Assembly: GCF_001423425.1 (NCBI RefSeq)
Contig: NZ_LMNX01000002.1
Location: 62,001 to 126,000 of the forward strand
Direction of reading: 5' to 3'
DNA length: 64,000 nucleotides
DNA from: Rhizobium sp. Leaf306
GTDB taxonomy: Bacteria; Pseudomonadota; Alphaproteobacteria; Rhizobiales; Rhizobiaceae
Positions 42,934 to 51,204 of the stretch are shown piece by piece; within the stretch, counting starts at the first letter, position 1, and each line of letters begins with the position of its first letter. The notes under the pieces were generated by a model that was not told the origin of the DNA, made no database searches, and saw nothing but the letters and a program-made list of their open reading frames with translations. A program made the translations under genes and the position numbers.

Positions 42934-43661
42934 TGGCCGGTGAACCCCTTCTGAAAGTCCAGGGCGTCGAAACCTACTACGGCAACATCCGGGCCCTCGA
43001 CGGCGTCAATGTCGAAGTCAACAAGGGCGAGATCGTCAGTCTGATCGGCGCCAACGGTGCCGGCAAGTCGACGCTGATGATGACGATCTGCGGCAGCCCG
43101 CAGGCCCGCAAGGGTCAGGTCATCTTCGACGGCGAAGACATCACGCAGGTGCCGACGCATTTGATTGCGCGTCGGCGTATCGCCCAGTCGCCGGAAGGCC
43201 GCCGCATCTTTCCGCGCATGACCGTGCACGAAAACCTGCAGATGGGCGCCGGTCTCGACAACCTCAAGTATTTCAAAGAGGACGTCGAAAAGATCTTCAC
43301 CCTGTTTCCGCGCCTCAAGGAACGCCAGGCCCAGCGCGGCGGCACGCTTTCGGGCGGCGAGCAGCAGATGCTGTCGATCGGCCGTGCACTGATGGCGCGT
43401 CCGAAACTCCTTCTTCTGGACGAGCCGTCGCTCGGCCTCGCACCATTGATCGTCAAGGGCATTTTCGAGGCGATCAAGAAGCTGAACAAGGAAGAGGGGC
43501 TCACCGTCTTCCTCGTCGAGCAGAACGCGTTTGCGGCACTCAAACTGTCCGATCGCGCCTATGTGATGGTCAATGGCAAGGTGACGATGTCCGGCTCCGG
43601 CAAGGAACTGCTCGCAAATCCCGAAGTCCGCGCCGCCTATCTCGAGGGGGGCCGGCATTGA
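42933..43661 (+). CDS. livF: Branched-chain amino acid ABC ATPase LivF (BraG)
   Basis: The 242-residue ATPase has Walker A GANGAGKST near residue 37, the LivF-type stretch AQSPEGRRIFPRMTVHENLQ, signature LSGGEQQMLSIGRALM, Walker B LLLLDEPSLGLAP, and the H-loop VEQNAFAAL. It pairs with LivG. Its ATG overlaps the livG stop. The DUF6867 gene follows after 39 nt. Confidence 0.95.
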   Translation: MAGEPLLKVQGVETYYGNIRALDGVNVEVNKGEIVSLIGANGAGKSTLMMTICGSPQARKGQVIFDGEDITQVPTHLIARRRIAQSPEGRRIFPRMTVHENLQMGAGLDNLKYFKEDVEKIFTLFPRLKERQAQRGGTLSGGEQQMLSIGRALMARPKLLLLDEPSLGLAPLIVKGIFEAIKKLNKEEGLTVFLVEQNAFAALKLSDRAYVMVNGKVTMSGSGKELLANPEVRAAYLEGGRH

Positions 43662-43700
43662 GCACCATGATCATCATTCCGGCGACCGGGGGACACTGAG

Positions 43701-44054
43701 ATGCAGGGCCTGTTTTTCGAAACCGATACTGGCGTGCGTTATTTCCTGCGCGCACTCGTCATGGTCCTCGGCTTCTGGACGGCGTGGCGCGCCGGCAAGG
43801 CGGTCGCAGAAGGCTGGAACGGCTATGGCCATGTCATCGCCTACACGCTGCTTCTGGCCGTCGCGATGCAGTTCATGCACTACGCGCTGTTCCAGGGACC
43901 GTTCATCAGCCCGTTCCATTACATCATCGATGTGGTGCTGCTGATGGCGTTTTCCATCTCCGGATTCCGCATTCGCCGCACCCGTCAGATGGTTCAGAAC
44001 TACTACTGGCTCTATCAGCCTGTCTCCGCTTTCTCATGGAAGAAGAAAGATTGA
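43701..44054 (+). CDS. DUF6867 family membrane protein
   Basis: The 117-residue product has three hydrophobic segments (RYFLRALVMVLGFWTAWRAG, VIAYTLLLAVAMQFMHYAL, IIDVVLLMAFSISGFRI) and a basic C-terminus (RRTRQMVQNYYWLYQPVSAF). This matches DUF6867, a small family found between livF/braG and livJ/braC in rhizobia. Its role in the transporter is unknown; the conserved position suggests an accessory membrane subunit or stability factor. It starts 39 nt after livF. A TTGACA element overlaps its stop codon. Confidence 0.82.
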   Translation: MQGLFFETDTGVRYFLRALVMVLGFWTAWRAGKAVAEGWNGYGHVIAYTLLLAVAMQFMHYALFQGPFISPFHYIIDVVLLMAFSISGFRIRRTRQMVQNYYWLYQPVSAFSWKKKD

Positions 44055-44079
44055 CAGTCGCTCATTTCTGACTTCAGAT
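44051..44079 (+). promoter_or_regulatory. Candidate separate promoter of livJ
   Basis: A perfect TTGACA at 44051-44056 is followed after 17 nt by TCAGAT, a poor -10. It would give livJ a 110-nt leader and its own transcription, useful because binding proteins are needed in excess. The -10 is weak, so this is tentative. Confidence 0.3.
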
Positions 44080-44194
44080 TGGGTTGGGTCAAATAAGAAT
44101 ACACCAGAGGGTGGAACATTTCTCCGGCGCAATGATGGTGGGTATTGCGTCCGGGTCCCAAAAAACCGCTCACCTAAAAACTGGGAGTAAATCA

Positions 44195-45319
44195 ATGAAG
44201 AAGTCTCTTCTTTCCGCCGTCGCGCTGACGGCGATGGTCGCATTCAGCGGCAACGCCTGGGCCGATATCATTATCGGCGTTGGCGGCCCGCTGACCGGCC
44301 CGAATGCTGCATTCGGCGCGCAGCTGCAGAAGGGTGCTGAACAGGCTATCGCCGATATCAATGCCGCCGGCGGCATCAACGGCGAAAAGCTGGTCATCGC
44401 GCTCGGCGACGACGTTTCCGATCCGAAGCAGGGCATTTCCGTTGCCAACAAGTTCGCGTCCGATGGCGTGAAGTATGTGGTCGGTCACTTCAACTCGGGC
44501 GTTTCGATCCCGGCTTCGCAGGAAGTCTATGCCGAAAACGGCATGCTCGAAGTCACCCCTGCAGCAACCAACCCTGTCTTCACCGAGCGCGGCCTGTGGA
44601 ACACGTTCCGCACCTGCGGCCGTGACGACCAGCAGGGCGGCGTCGCCGGCAAGTATCTTGCCGAGAAGTTCGCCGATGCAAAGATCGCGATCATCGACGA
44701 CAAGACACCTTACGGCCAGGGTCTCGCTGAAGAAACCATGAAAGCCTACAACGCGGCCGGCAAGAAGCAGGTCATCCGCGAAGGCGTCAACGTCGGCGAC
44801 AAGGACTTCTCAGCGCTGATTTCCAAGATGAAGGAAGCCGGTGTTTCGATCATCTACTGGGGTGGTCTCCACACGGAAGCCGGCCTGATCATCCGTCAGG
44901 CGAAGGATGCTGGCCTCAAGGCAACGCTCGTATCGGGTGACGGTATCGTCTCCAACGAACTGGCCTCGATCGCTGGCGATGCAGTCGAAGGCACGCTGAA
45001 CACGTTCGGTCCCGATCCGACACTGCGTCCGGAGAACAAGGAACTGGTTGCCAAGTTCAAGGCTGCCGGCTTCAACCCTGAAGCCTACACGCTCTATTCC
45101 TACGCAGCCGTTCAGGTCATCGCCGAAGGCATCAAGCTTGCTGGCAGCCCTGACGACGCAGAAGTCGTTGCCAAGGCTCTCAAGGAAAAGGGTCCGTTCA
45201 AGACCGTTCTCGGCGACATGGCTTTCGACGCCAAGGGCGACCCGAAGCTCCCCGGCTACGTCATGTACGAGTGGAAGAAGGGGCCGGACGGCAAGTACAG
45301 CTACTTCCCGCAGGGCTGA
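44195..45319 (+). CDS. livJ: Branched-chain amino acid ABC substrate-binding protein LivJ/BraC
   Basis: The ATG at 44195 (GGGAG 7 nt upstream) exposes a signal peptide cleaved after GNAWAD. The 374-residue type I periplasmic binding protein shows [40 protein letters not shown], and [20 protein letters not shown]. It captures branched-chain and possibly other neutral amino acids in the periplasm for LivHMGF. It is the last gene of the operon and is followed by a strong terminator. Confidence 0.95.
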   Translation: MKKSLLSAVALTAMVAFSGNAWADIIIGVGGPLTGPNAAFGAQLQKGAEQAIADINAAGGINGEKLVIALGDDVSDPKQGISVANKFASDGVKYVVGHFNSGVSIPASQEVYAENGMLEVTPAATNPVFTERGLWNTFRTCGRDDQQGGVAGKYLAEKFADAKIAIIDDKTPYGQGLAEETMKAYNAAGKKQVIREGVNVGDKDFSALISKMKEAGVSIIYWGGLHTEAGLIIRQAKDAGLKATLVSGDGIVSNELASIAGDAVEGTLNTFGPDPTLRPENKELVAKFKAAGFNPEAYTLYSYAAVQVIAEGIKLAGSPDDAEVVAKALKEKGPFKTVLGDMAFDAKGDPKLPGYVMYEWKKGPDGKYSYFPQG

Positions 45320-45350
45320 GCCTTCAAGGCTTGAACCATCGATTGACAGG

Positions 45351-45376
45351 AAGCCCGGCCATTGGCCGGGCTTTTT
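45351..45376 (+). terminator. Rho-independent terminator of the liv operon
   Basis: AAGCCCGGCC and GGCCGGGCTT form a perfect 10-bp stem with loop ATT, followed by TTTTTG. It lies 31 nt after the livJ stop. Confidence 0.92.
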
Positions 45377-45443
45377 GCATTGATGCCTGCAGGGTTCAGA
45401 TATCGAGCTCTAAGTTTCCCGAGCTCAAACCCTGAAAATCCCA

Positions 45444-46673
45444 TCAGAAACTTTCGGGGGTGAAACTGGCAAACCGCGCCGCGGGAAGAGGGCCGGCGGT
45501 CATCAGTGTGAAATCGAAATTCGACTTTGCTTCCGATCCCAGAACGTATTGACGGTGCACGCGCAGGAAATCGCGCTTGATCCTGTTGTAGCGCTCGGGC
45601 GCCATCATCCGCTTGACCCTGATGAAGGCAAGCGTCGCCTGGGGTGCATCTTCATGTCCTGCCAGCGCCACGACGCGGCTCTTGTAGAAATGAATGCTGT
45701 CGGTGAGGCACTGAACCTCCAGCCAGAAGATCTGTGGTGATCGGGCAATGCGGCCGACACATTCGCGCAATGTTGTAGCGGGCCGCAGCATCGAGCATTG
45801 CAGGATCGCGCCACCGAGCGTCACGAAGCTCACTTTGCGGTCGCTCTGATCTGCGCCCCGCCTGAACACATCAGGATTTTCCGCAAGCAGCATGCCGATC
45901 ACGTGCGTCGCGACAGCCGATCCCATGCTGTGCGACGTGATGAGATATTCGTCCGCATCCTCAGTCAGTGCCTCGCGGACACCCTCCATGCAGCTCGCCA
46001 GCCAGGCGTTGACATCGGGCCTGTCGAGATTGCCCATCGCGTCGGCCATCTCCCAGTCGGCAAACAGGTGCAGCGTGTGAAACCGTGCCATGAAGGGCAG
46101 GAAGGCGTAGCGGAACAGCGCAAGACCAAGCGGTATGCTCCACAACAGATGCAACATATTGAGCCCGAGCAGTGCGGGCAGGGCAGCGATCACGGCGGTG
46201 AGCCCAAGCGCTACCGCCACCAGCAGGAATGGAAACAGGAAAAATAGGCCGAACCGCCATGCATGCCTGAGATAGCCGGCCATGCCGCCCTGGGTGACGA
46301 TACGCAAGGCGCTTCGATAACCGTCGAGGATACGGCGCGGCAGCGGCTTGCCGTTCAGGCTGTTGACCAGCGCGCAGTGGTCGAAGATGTAGAACCGGCT
46401 CTGCGTGACGCCGTCGCCCGCATCCCGCACCCGACAGGTTATGTCGAAATACGCCGTCTTTGCGGTCCGCTGCAGCTCACCTGTCTGGAGATCCAGGTTC
46501 CATGTCTTGGCGCTCTGTGCCGCCGAGCGCACATAGCGGGCATGGTGCATGCCGGCGTCGAGCGGCTCGAAGCCCGGGAAATGCAGGACGACGCGTTTCC
46601 TCACCCGGTCCGCCGTCGGGGAGTTATCTGCGTCGTGGGGCGTCTGTGCCGTCAAAGGCGATTGTGTAGTCAT
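45444..46673 (-). CDS. Membrane-anchored alpha/beta hydrolase of unknown function
   Basis: The 409-residue product has an N-terminal hydrolase start (KRVVLHFPGFEPLDAGMHHA), two adjacent transmembrane helices near residues 140-190 (GLFFLFPFLLVAVALGLTAV and MLHLLWSIPLGLALF), then the nucleophile elbow ITSHSMGSAVATHVIG, which fits G/S-x-S-x-G with the first Gly replaced by Ser. The C-terminal part is basic. I know no characterised relative. It lies 108 nt after the response regulator gene in the same direction, so it may be that regulator's target or part of its operon. Confidence 0.7.
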   Translation of the reverse strand: MTTQSPLTAQTPHDADNSPTADRVRKRVVLHFPGFEPLDAGMHHARYVRSAAQSAKTWNLDLQTGELQRTAKTAYFDITCRVRDAGDGVTQSRFYIFDHCALVNSLNGKPLPRRILDGYRSALRIVTQGGMAGYLRHAWRFGLFFLFPFLLVAVALGLTAVIAALPALLGLNMLHLLWSIPLGLALFRYAFLPFMARFHTLHLFADWEMADAMGNLDRPDVNAWLASCMEGVREALTEDADEYLITSHSMGSAVATHVIGMLLAENPDVFRRGADQSDRKVSFVTLGGAILQCSMLRPATTLRECVGRIARSPQIFWLEVQCLTDSIHFYKSRVVALAGHEDAPQATLAFIRVKRMMAPERYNRIKRDFLRVHRQYVLGSEAKSNFDFTLMTAGPLPAARFASFTPESF

Positions 46674-46781
46674 GACTGCGGAGTTCCGGATGCGGCTTGT
46701 CTAGGCCGTTGAGGGTGCGCGCGGATCTATCCCTTGGCATCGCCGACTGCAAGTGTCTGGCCCCGGTCGGCCCGTTTGCAT

Positions 46782-47717
46782 CTAGTCGGGCCGGTCGCCT
46801 GTGTGCAGGACGTTCGCCGCCATAACCGCTGCCGAGGCGCGGTTTTCGACGCCGAGCTTGATGTAGATCTGCTCGAGATGCTTGTTCACGGTGCGGGCCG
46901 ACAGACCGAGGATATCGCCGATATCCTTGTTCGCCTTGCCCTTGGCGATCCATAAGAGCACTTCAGACTCCCGTTGCGTCAGGGGAAAATGCTGGCGCAG
47001 GATTTCGTCGTCCGGCCGCTTGATGACAGCGGCCGACAGCCGGAACAGGAATTCGTCGGCGCCGATCGCGCCGAGAAACGCAAACTGCAGGCTGGTCTGC
47101 AGGTTTTCGGACAGCGAGAAGGCGGCGTTGCGGGCAAAGCCTGCCGTATCGCGCTCCGCCATCCAGGCGCCGATGCGGCCCGCGACGATCGCAATTCCGT
47201 CATCGCTTTCCGTTGCGGCATTCATCAGCCGCGTTGCTTGCGGCGTCGACCAGCGGATCGAACCGTCGTTTCTGACCGCAAGCAGATGCCGGCCGGCGGC
47301 ATCGAGCGCGACGCGGGCGCTCTGGGCGGAGCGGGCGTTGGAAAGATGCACGCGTATTCTCGCCCGCAATTCGTCGATATTGATCGGCTTGCTCAGATAG
47401 TCGACGCCGCCGCTGTCCAGCGCGTTGACGACGTGTTCGGTTTCGGTCAGGCCCGTCATGAAGATCACTGGCACTTGAGCTGCCGCATGCGCCTTCAGTC
47501 TGCGGCAGGTCTCGAACCCGTCCATGCCGGGCATCACGGCGTCGAGCAGGATCAGATCGGGCGTGATGCGCTCGACGATCGAAAGCGCTGCCTGACCCGA
47601 CGTGGCGATCAGCACCGAAAAGCCGGATTGCTCCAGCGCCTCGGTCAGAAAACCGAGCGTGTCGGGACTGTCGTCCACCAAGAGGACGATATCGCGCGGT
47701 GTCGTCGCGTCAGCCAT
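46782..47717 (-). CDS. LuxR-type response regulator paired with the upstream hybrid kinase
   Basis: The 311-residue protein has a receiver domain (residues 10-125) with Asp59 (LILLDAVMPGMDG), the acidic pair Asp15-Asp16 and Lys in YLSKPINIDE, a middle PAS-like linker, and a C-terminal LuxR helix-turn-helix (LTQRESEVLLWIAKGKANKD, LGLSARTVNKHLEQIYIKL). Its ATG lies inside the end of the kinase gene (8-nt overlap), so the two are translationally coupled and almost certainly cognate partners. It should activate transcription of genes linked to the kinase's signal; the target is unknown. Confidence 0.9.
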   Translation of the reverse strand: MADATTPRDIVLLVDDSPDTLGFLTEALEQSGFSVLIATSGQAALSIVERITPDLILLDAVMPGMDGFETCRRLKAHAAAQVPVIFMTGLTETEHVVNALDSGGVDYLSKPINIDELRARIRVHLSNARSAQSARVALDAAGRHLLAVRNDGSIRWSTPQATRLMNAATESDDGIAIVAGRIGAWMAERDTAGFARNAAFSLSENLQTSLQFAFLGAIGADEFLFRLSAAVIKRPDDEILRQHFPLTQRESEVLLWIAKGKANKDIGDILGLSARTVNKHLEQIYIKLGVENRASAAVMAANVLHTGDRPD

Positions 47718-50700
47718 CGCTCTTTTCCCGTTCTTCCAGTTCCTGTGTCTCCATGCGTTCCAGGTATTTCATGTAACCGGCCATGTCGAAGGCCTTTACA
47801 TAGGTTCCGAGCTCTTCCGCGAACGGGCGGTGCGATTGGTCCGTGGCGAGATCCGCGAGCTTGGCTTCGATGCCGCGGACGTAGCCAATTTCACCGAGCC
47901 GCAGCAGATCCTGAAGATGGCCCGTCCCGGGGCTGATGACCGGCTGCTTGACCAGCGCCGAAAGCGTCAGCGCCGGCGCTTCGTCCTCGTAGACCCATTT
48001 AAGGGAGAGATGCGAGGCGAGCTTGTCGGCAAGGCGGCGCAGGTTGACGGGCTTGGACAGCGTATCGTCATGCCCTTCGCCACCGGCATCTGCGGTCGTG
48101 CCGTCGCCGATATTGGCCGAAAGCATGATCATGGGGGCCGTCTGGCCTTCTTCGCGCAACCGCGACACGAGCTGCCAGCCGCTCATGCCGGGCATGGAGA
48201 TATCGACCAGAAACAGATCCGGCCGCACACCCTCGATCAGCGTCAGGCATTCCGGTCCGTCGACGGCCGTCAGGATGACGAAATCCATCGGCGCCAGCAC
48301 CTCGCGCATCAGGTCACGGTGATCCTGGTTGTCGTCGACCACGACGATGGTTCGGCGCGGCCCGGTATAGGAGACGATCTTGCGCTCGGCCTCCGGCGTC
48401 GTATTCGGCCTCTCGATCGCCGACAGCATGAGACGCACCTTGAAGATCGAGCCTTCACCCTTGGTGCTGGCAACGGAGATTTCACCGCCGAGGGTGTTGG
48501 TCAGAAGCTGGGTGATCGTCAGCCCAAGCCCAAGTCCCGGCATCGGCCGGATGCTTTCCGCTTCGCCGCGCTGGAACGGCTCATAGATGCGGCCGAGATC
48601 CTTCTCCGCGATGCCGCGGCCGGTATCGGTCACGGTGAAAGTCGCGACCTGGCTGCGATAGCCGATCTCGAAGCGCACCGTGCCTTCGTCGGTGAATTTG
48701 ACCGCGTTGGAGAGGATATTGACGAGGATCTGGCGAAGCCGCTTTTCGTCGGTGCGCACATATTGCGGCAACGTGCGGGCGCGCACGTGTTCGAATGCAA
48801 GGCCCTTGGCCTGCGCCTGGAGGCTGAACATCTCGACGATCTGGTCGAGGAAATCCTGGATGTTGATCTCGTTTGAATAGACCTGCAGCCGCCCGGCCTC
48901 GATCTTTGAAATGTCGAGCAGCCCGTCAATCAGGCCGGAAAGATGATCCGCGGACCGCTTGATGACCTTGATCGCCGATTGCCGCGGGGCAGGGATGGTG
49001 TCGTCGCGTTCCAGGATCTGGGCATAGCCCAAAACGGCGTTGAGCGGCGTGCGCAACTCGTGGCTCAAGCCAACCACATACCGGCTCTTGGCGCGGTTGG
49101 CGGCTTCGGCGGTTTCCTTGGCATCCTGCAGCGCCGCGTCGGTTTTCTTGTGCGCCGAGATTTCCTTCAGCAGAAGCGTGTTCTGCCGCGAGGATTCCTC
49201 CTCGGCCACCATCCGGCTGTCATGCGCCAGCACGTAGAACCAGGAGAAGATGCCGGTGATGATGGCAAACACGAAGAAGACGATCAGGATCGTGCCGTAG
49301 ATGACATCGGCATTGGCGGGTGCTGCCTGGCCTACCTGATAGGCGATCAGCGACAGGATGGCACCGATTGCCGAGATGGAGATCACCGCCGTCATCCCGT
49401 AGCGGCCTAGCCGGGTCGTGAGCTTTGCAATGACGCTTTCGGTGAGGAATGTGCGCGCCACGGTGCCGATCTGTGTGTTCAGCCGCGCATGCGGCTTGCA
49501 CATGTCGTGGCAGCGGCTGTCGAGCGAACAGCACAGAGAACAGATCGGCGCCGCATAGGCCGGGCACCATGCCATGTCCTCGTGCTCGAACGGGTGTTCG
49601 CAGATCGAGCAGGTGATCGAACCCAGCGTCTTCCAGCTCTGGCGCGGCTTTCGGGCGAGATAGTATTTGCCCTTTGTGGCAAAGGCGATCGCTGGCGACA
49701 CCACGAAGGCGCTGAGCGTCAAATAGGTGGCAAGCGACGCCATCAGCGGTCCGAACAGGCCGAAATGGGCAGTCAGCGCAATGCCTGTCGCACCAAACAT
49801 GGCGCCGAGCCCGACCGGATTGACGTCATAGAGATGGGCGCGCTTGAACTCGATGCCGGGTGGCGACAGACCGAGCGGCTTGTTGATGAACAGATCCGCC
49901 GAAATTGTGCAGAGCCAGCTCATCGCGACGATCGAGAAGATGCCGAGCGTTTCCTCCAGCAGCCTGTAGATGCCGAGTTCCATCAGAAGCAGCGCGATGA
50001 TGACGTTGAACACCAGCCAGACGACTCGGCCGGGATGGCTGTGGGTCAGGCGCGAGAAGAAGTTCGACCAGGCAAGCGACCCCGCATAGGCGTTCATCAC
50101 GTTGATCTTCAGCTGCGACACGACCACGAAGGCGGCCATCAGCATCAGCGCCGCGGTTTCGTTGGGGATCATGTAGCCGAAGGCGGCGAGATACATGTGG
50201 GCAGGATCGGCCGCGTCCTCGACCGGCACAGCGCTCGAGAGCGTCAGGACGGCGAGGAAGGAGCCCGCGAGAAGTTTTGGAACGCCGACCAGCACCCAGC
50301 CGGGTCCCGCCAGAAACACCGCGAACCGGTGCCGCCATTTCCGCTGCCCTTCCGGCGGTAGAAAGCGCAGGAAATCGACCTGCTCGCCGATCTGCGGCAT
50401 CAGTGCCAAGATGACGGCGGAGGCCGCCCCGAATTCCACCAGATCGAAGGGTGCCGAACCGCCGACTTCGCCATTCGAATGGCTGATGCCGGCAAAGGCG
50501 CGCCAGAGGTCGAATTTCTGCCAGTCCATGAAGGCAATGAAGACGAAGGGCAGGATGTTGAGGATGATCCAGAACGGCTGGGTCAGAAGCTGGAACCGGG
50601 AGATCAGCTGCACGCCGTAGATGACCAGCGGGATCACCACCGCGGCGGAGATGATATAGCCGATCCAGGGCGGAATCCCGAAGGCGAGATCCAGCGCGCC

Positions 50701-51114
50701 GGTCATGATCGACGCTTCGATCGCAAACAGCATGAAGGTGAAGCTCGCATAGATCAGCGAGGTGATGGTGGAGCCGATATAGCCAAACGAGGCGCCGCGG
50801 GTGAGGAGATCGATATCGACCCCGTGGCGGATCGCATAGCGGCTGATCGGCAATCCCACGACCAGCATGACGAGAGCGGCCACCAGAATGGCGAAAAACG
50901 CGTTGGTCGTGCCGTAGGAGAGCGTGATCGCCCCGCCGATCGCCTCCAGTGCCAGAAACGAGATCGCACCGATCGCCGTCTGCGAAATCCGGCTCGACGA
51001 AAACCGCCTAGCGCTCTTTGCGGTAAACCGCAGCGCATAGTCTTCCAGCGTCTGGTTTGCGACCCAGCGATTGTACTCACGGCGAACCGGTATGATGCGT
51101 TGGCGTGCTGCCAT
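47710..51114 (-). CDS. NCS1-permease-like hybrid sensor histidine kinase with Cys-rich module
   Basis: The 1134-residue protein has, in order: a 12-helix NCS1 (purine-cytosine permease-like) domain at about residues 40-480; a cysteine cluster at 502-539 (Cys502, 505, 517, 525, 528, 529, 535, 539) like a zinc-binding module; two more membrane helices (about 572-595 and 604-630); HisKA with His685 (SHELRTPLN); an HATPase with DTGRG and GLGLGLT; a receiver with Asp971 (LFLVDISMPG); and a helical Hpt-like tail without an obvious phospho-His. It likely senses a transported or bound nitrogen compound and phosphorylates the coupled LuxR regulator. The ligand is unknown. Confidence 0.85.
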   Translation of the reverse strand: MAARQRIIPVRREYNRWVANQTLEDYALRFTAKSARRFSSSRISQTAIGAISFLALEAIGGAITLSYGTTNAFFAILVAALVMLVVGLPISRYAIRHGVDIDLLTRGASFGYIGSTITSLIYASFTFMLFAIEASIMTGALDLAFGIPPWIGYIISAAVVIPLVIYGVQLISRFQLLTQPFWIILNILPFVFIAFMDWQKFDLWRAFAGISHSNGEVGGSAPFDLVEFGAASAVILALMPQIGEQVDFLRFLPPEGQRKWRHRFAVFLAGPGWVLVGVPKLLAGSFLAVLTLSSAVPVEDAADPAHMYLAAFGYMIPNETAALMLMAAFVVVSQLKINVMNAYAGSLAWSNFFSRLTHSHPGRVVWLVFNVIIALLLMELGIYRLLEETLGIFSIVAMSWLCTISADLFINKPLGLSPPGIEFKRAHLYDVNPVGLGAMFGATGIALTAHFGLFGPLMASLATYLTLSAFVVSPAIAFATKGKYYLARKPRQSWKTLGSITCSICEHPFEHEDMAWCPAYAAPICSLCCSLDSRCHDMCKPHARLNTQIGTVARTFLTESVIAKLTTRLGRYGMTAVISISAIGAILSLIAYQVGQAAPANADVIYGTILIVFFVFAIITGIFSWFYVLAHDSRMVAEEESSRQNTLLLKEISAHKKTDAALQDAKETAEAANRAKSRYVVGLSHELRTPLNAVLGYAQILERDDTIPAPRQSAIKVIKRSADHLSGLIDGLLDISKIEAGRLQVYSNEINIQDFLDQIVEMFSLQAQAKGLAFEHVRARTLPQYVRTDEKRLRQILVNILSNAVKFTDEGTVRFEIGYRSQVATFTVTDTGRGIAEKDLGRIYEPFQRGEAESIRPMPGLGLGLTITQLLTNTLGGEISVASTKGEGSIFKVRLMLSAIERPNTTPEAERKIVSYTGPRRTIVVVDDNQDHRDLMREVLAPMDFVILTAVDGPECLTLIEGVRPDLFLVDISMPGMSGWQLVSRLREEGQTAPMIMLSANIGDGTTADAGGEGHDDTLSKPVNLRRLADKLASHLSLKWVYEDEAPALTLSALVKQPVISPGTGHLQDLLRLGEIGYVRGIEAKLADLATDQSHRPFAEELGTYVKAFDMAGYMKYLERMETQELEEREKSDG

Positions 51115-51204
51115 GCCTAAAAACGATCGCCTTTATCGGGGAGACTGATATTTAGGCAGTTTCGACTTTGGTGCAGGGTTTTGCAAGGGCGGTTTTACCG
51201 CCGC

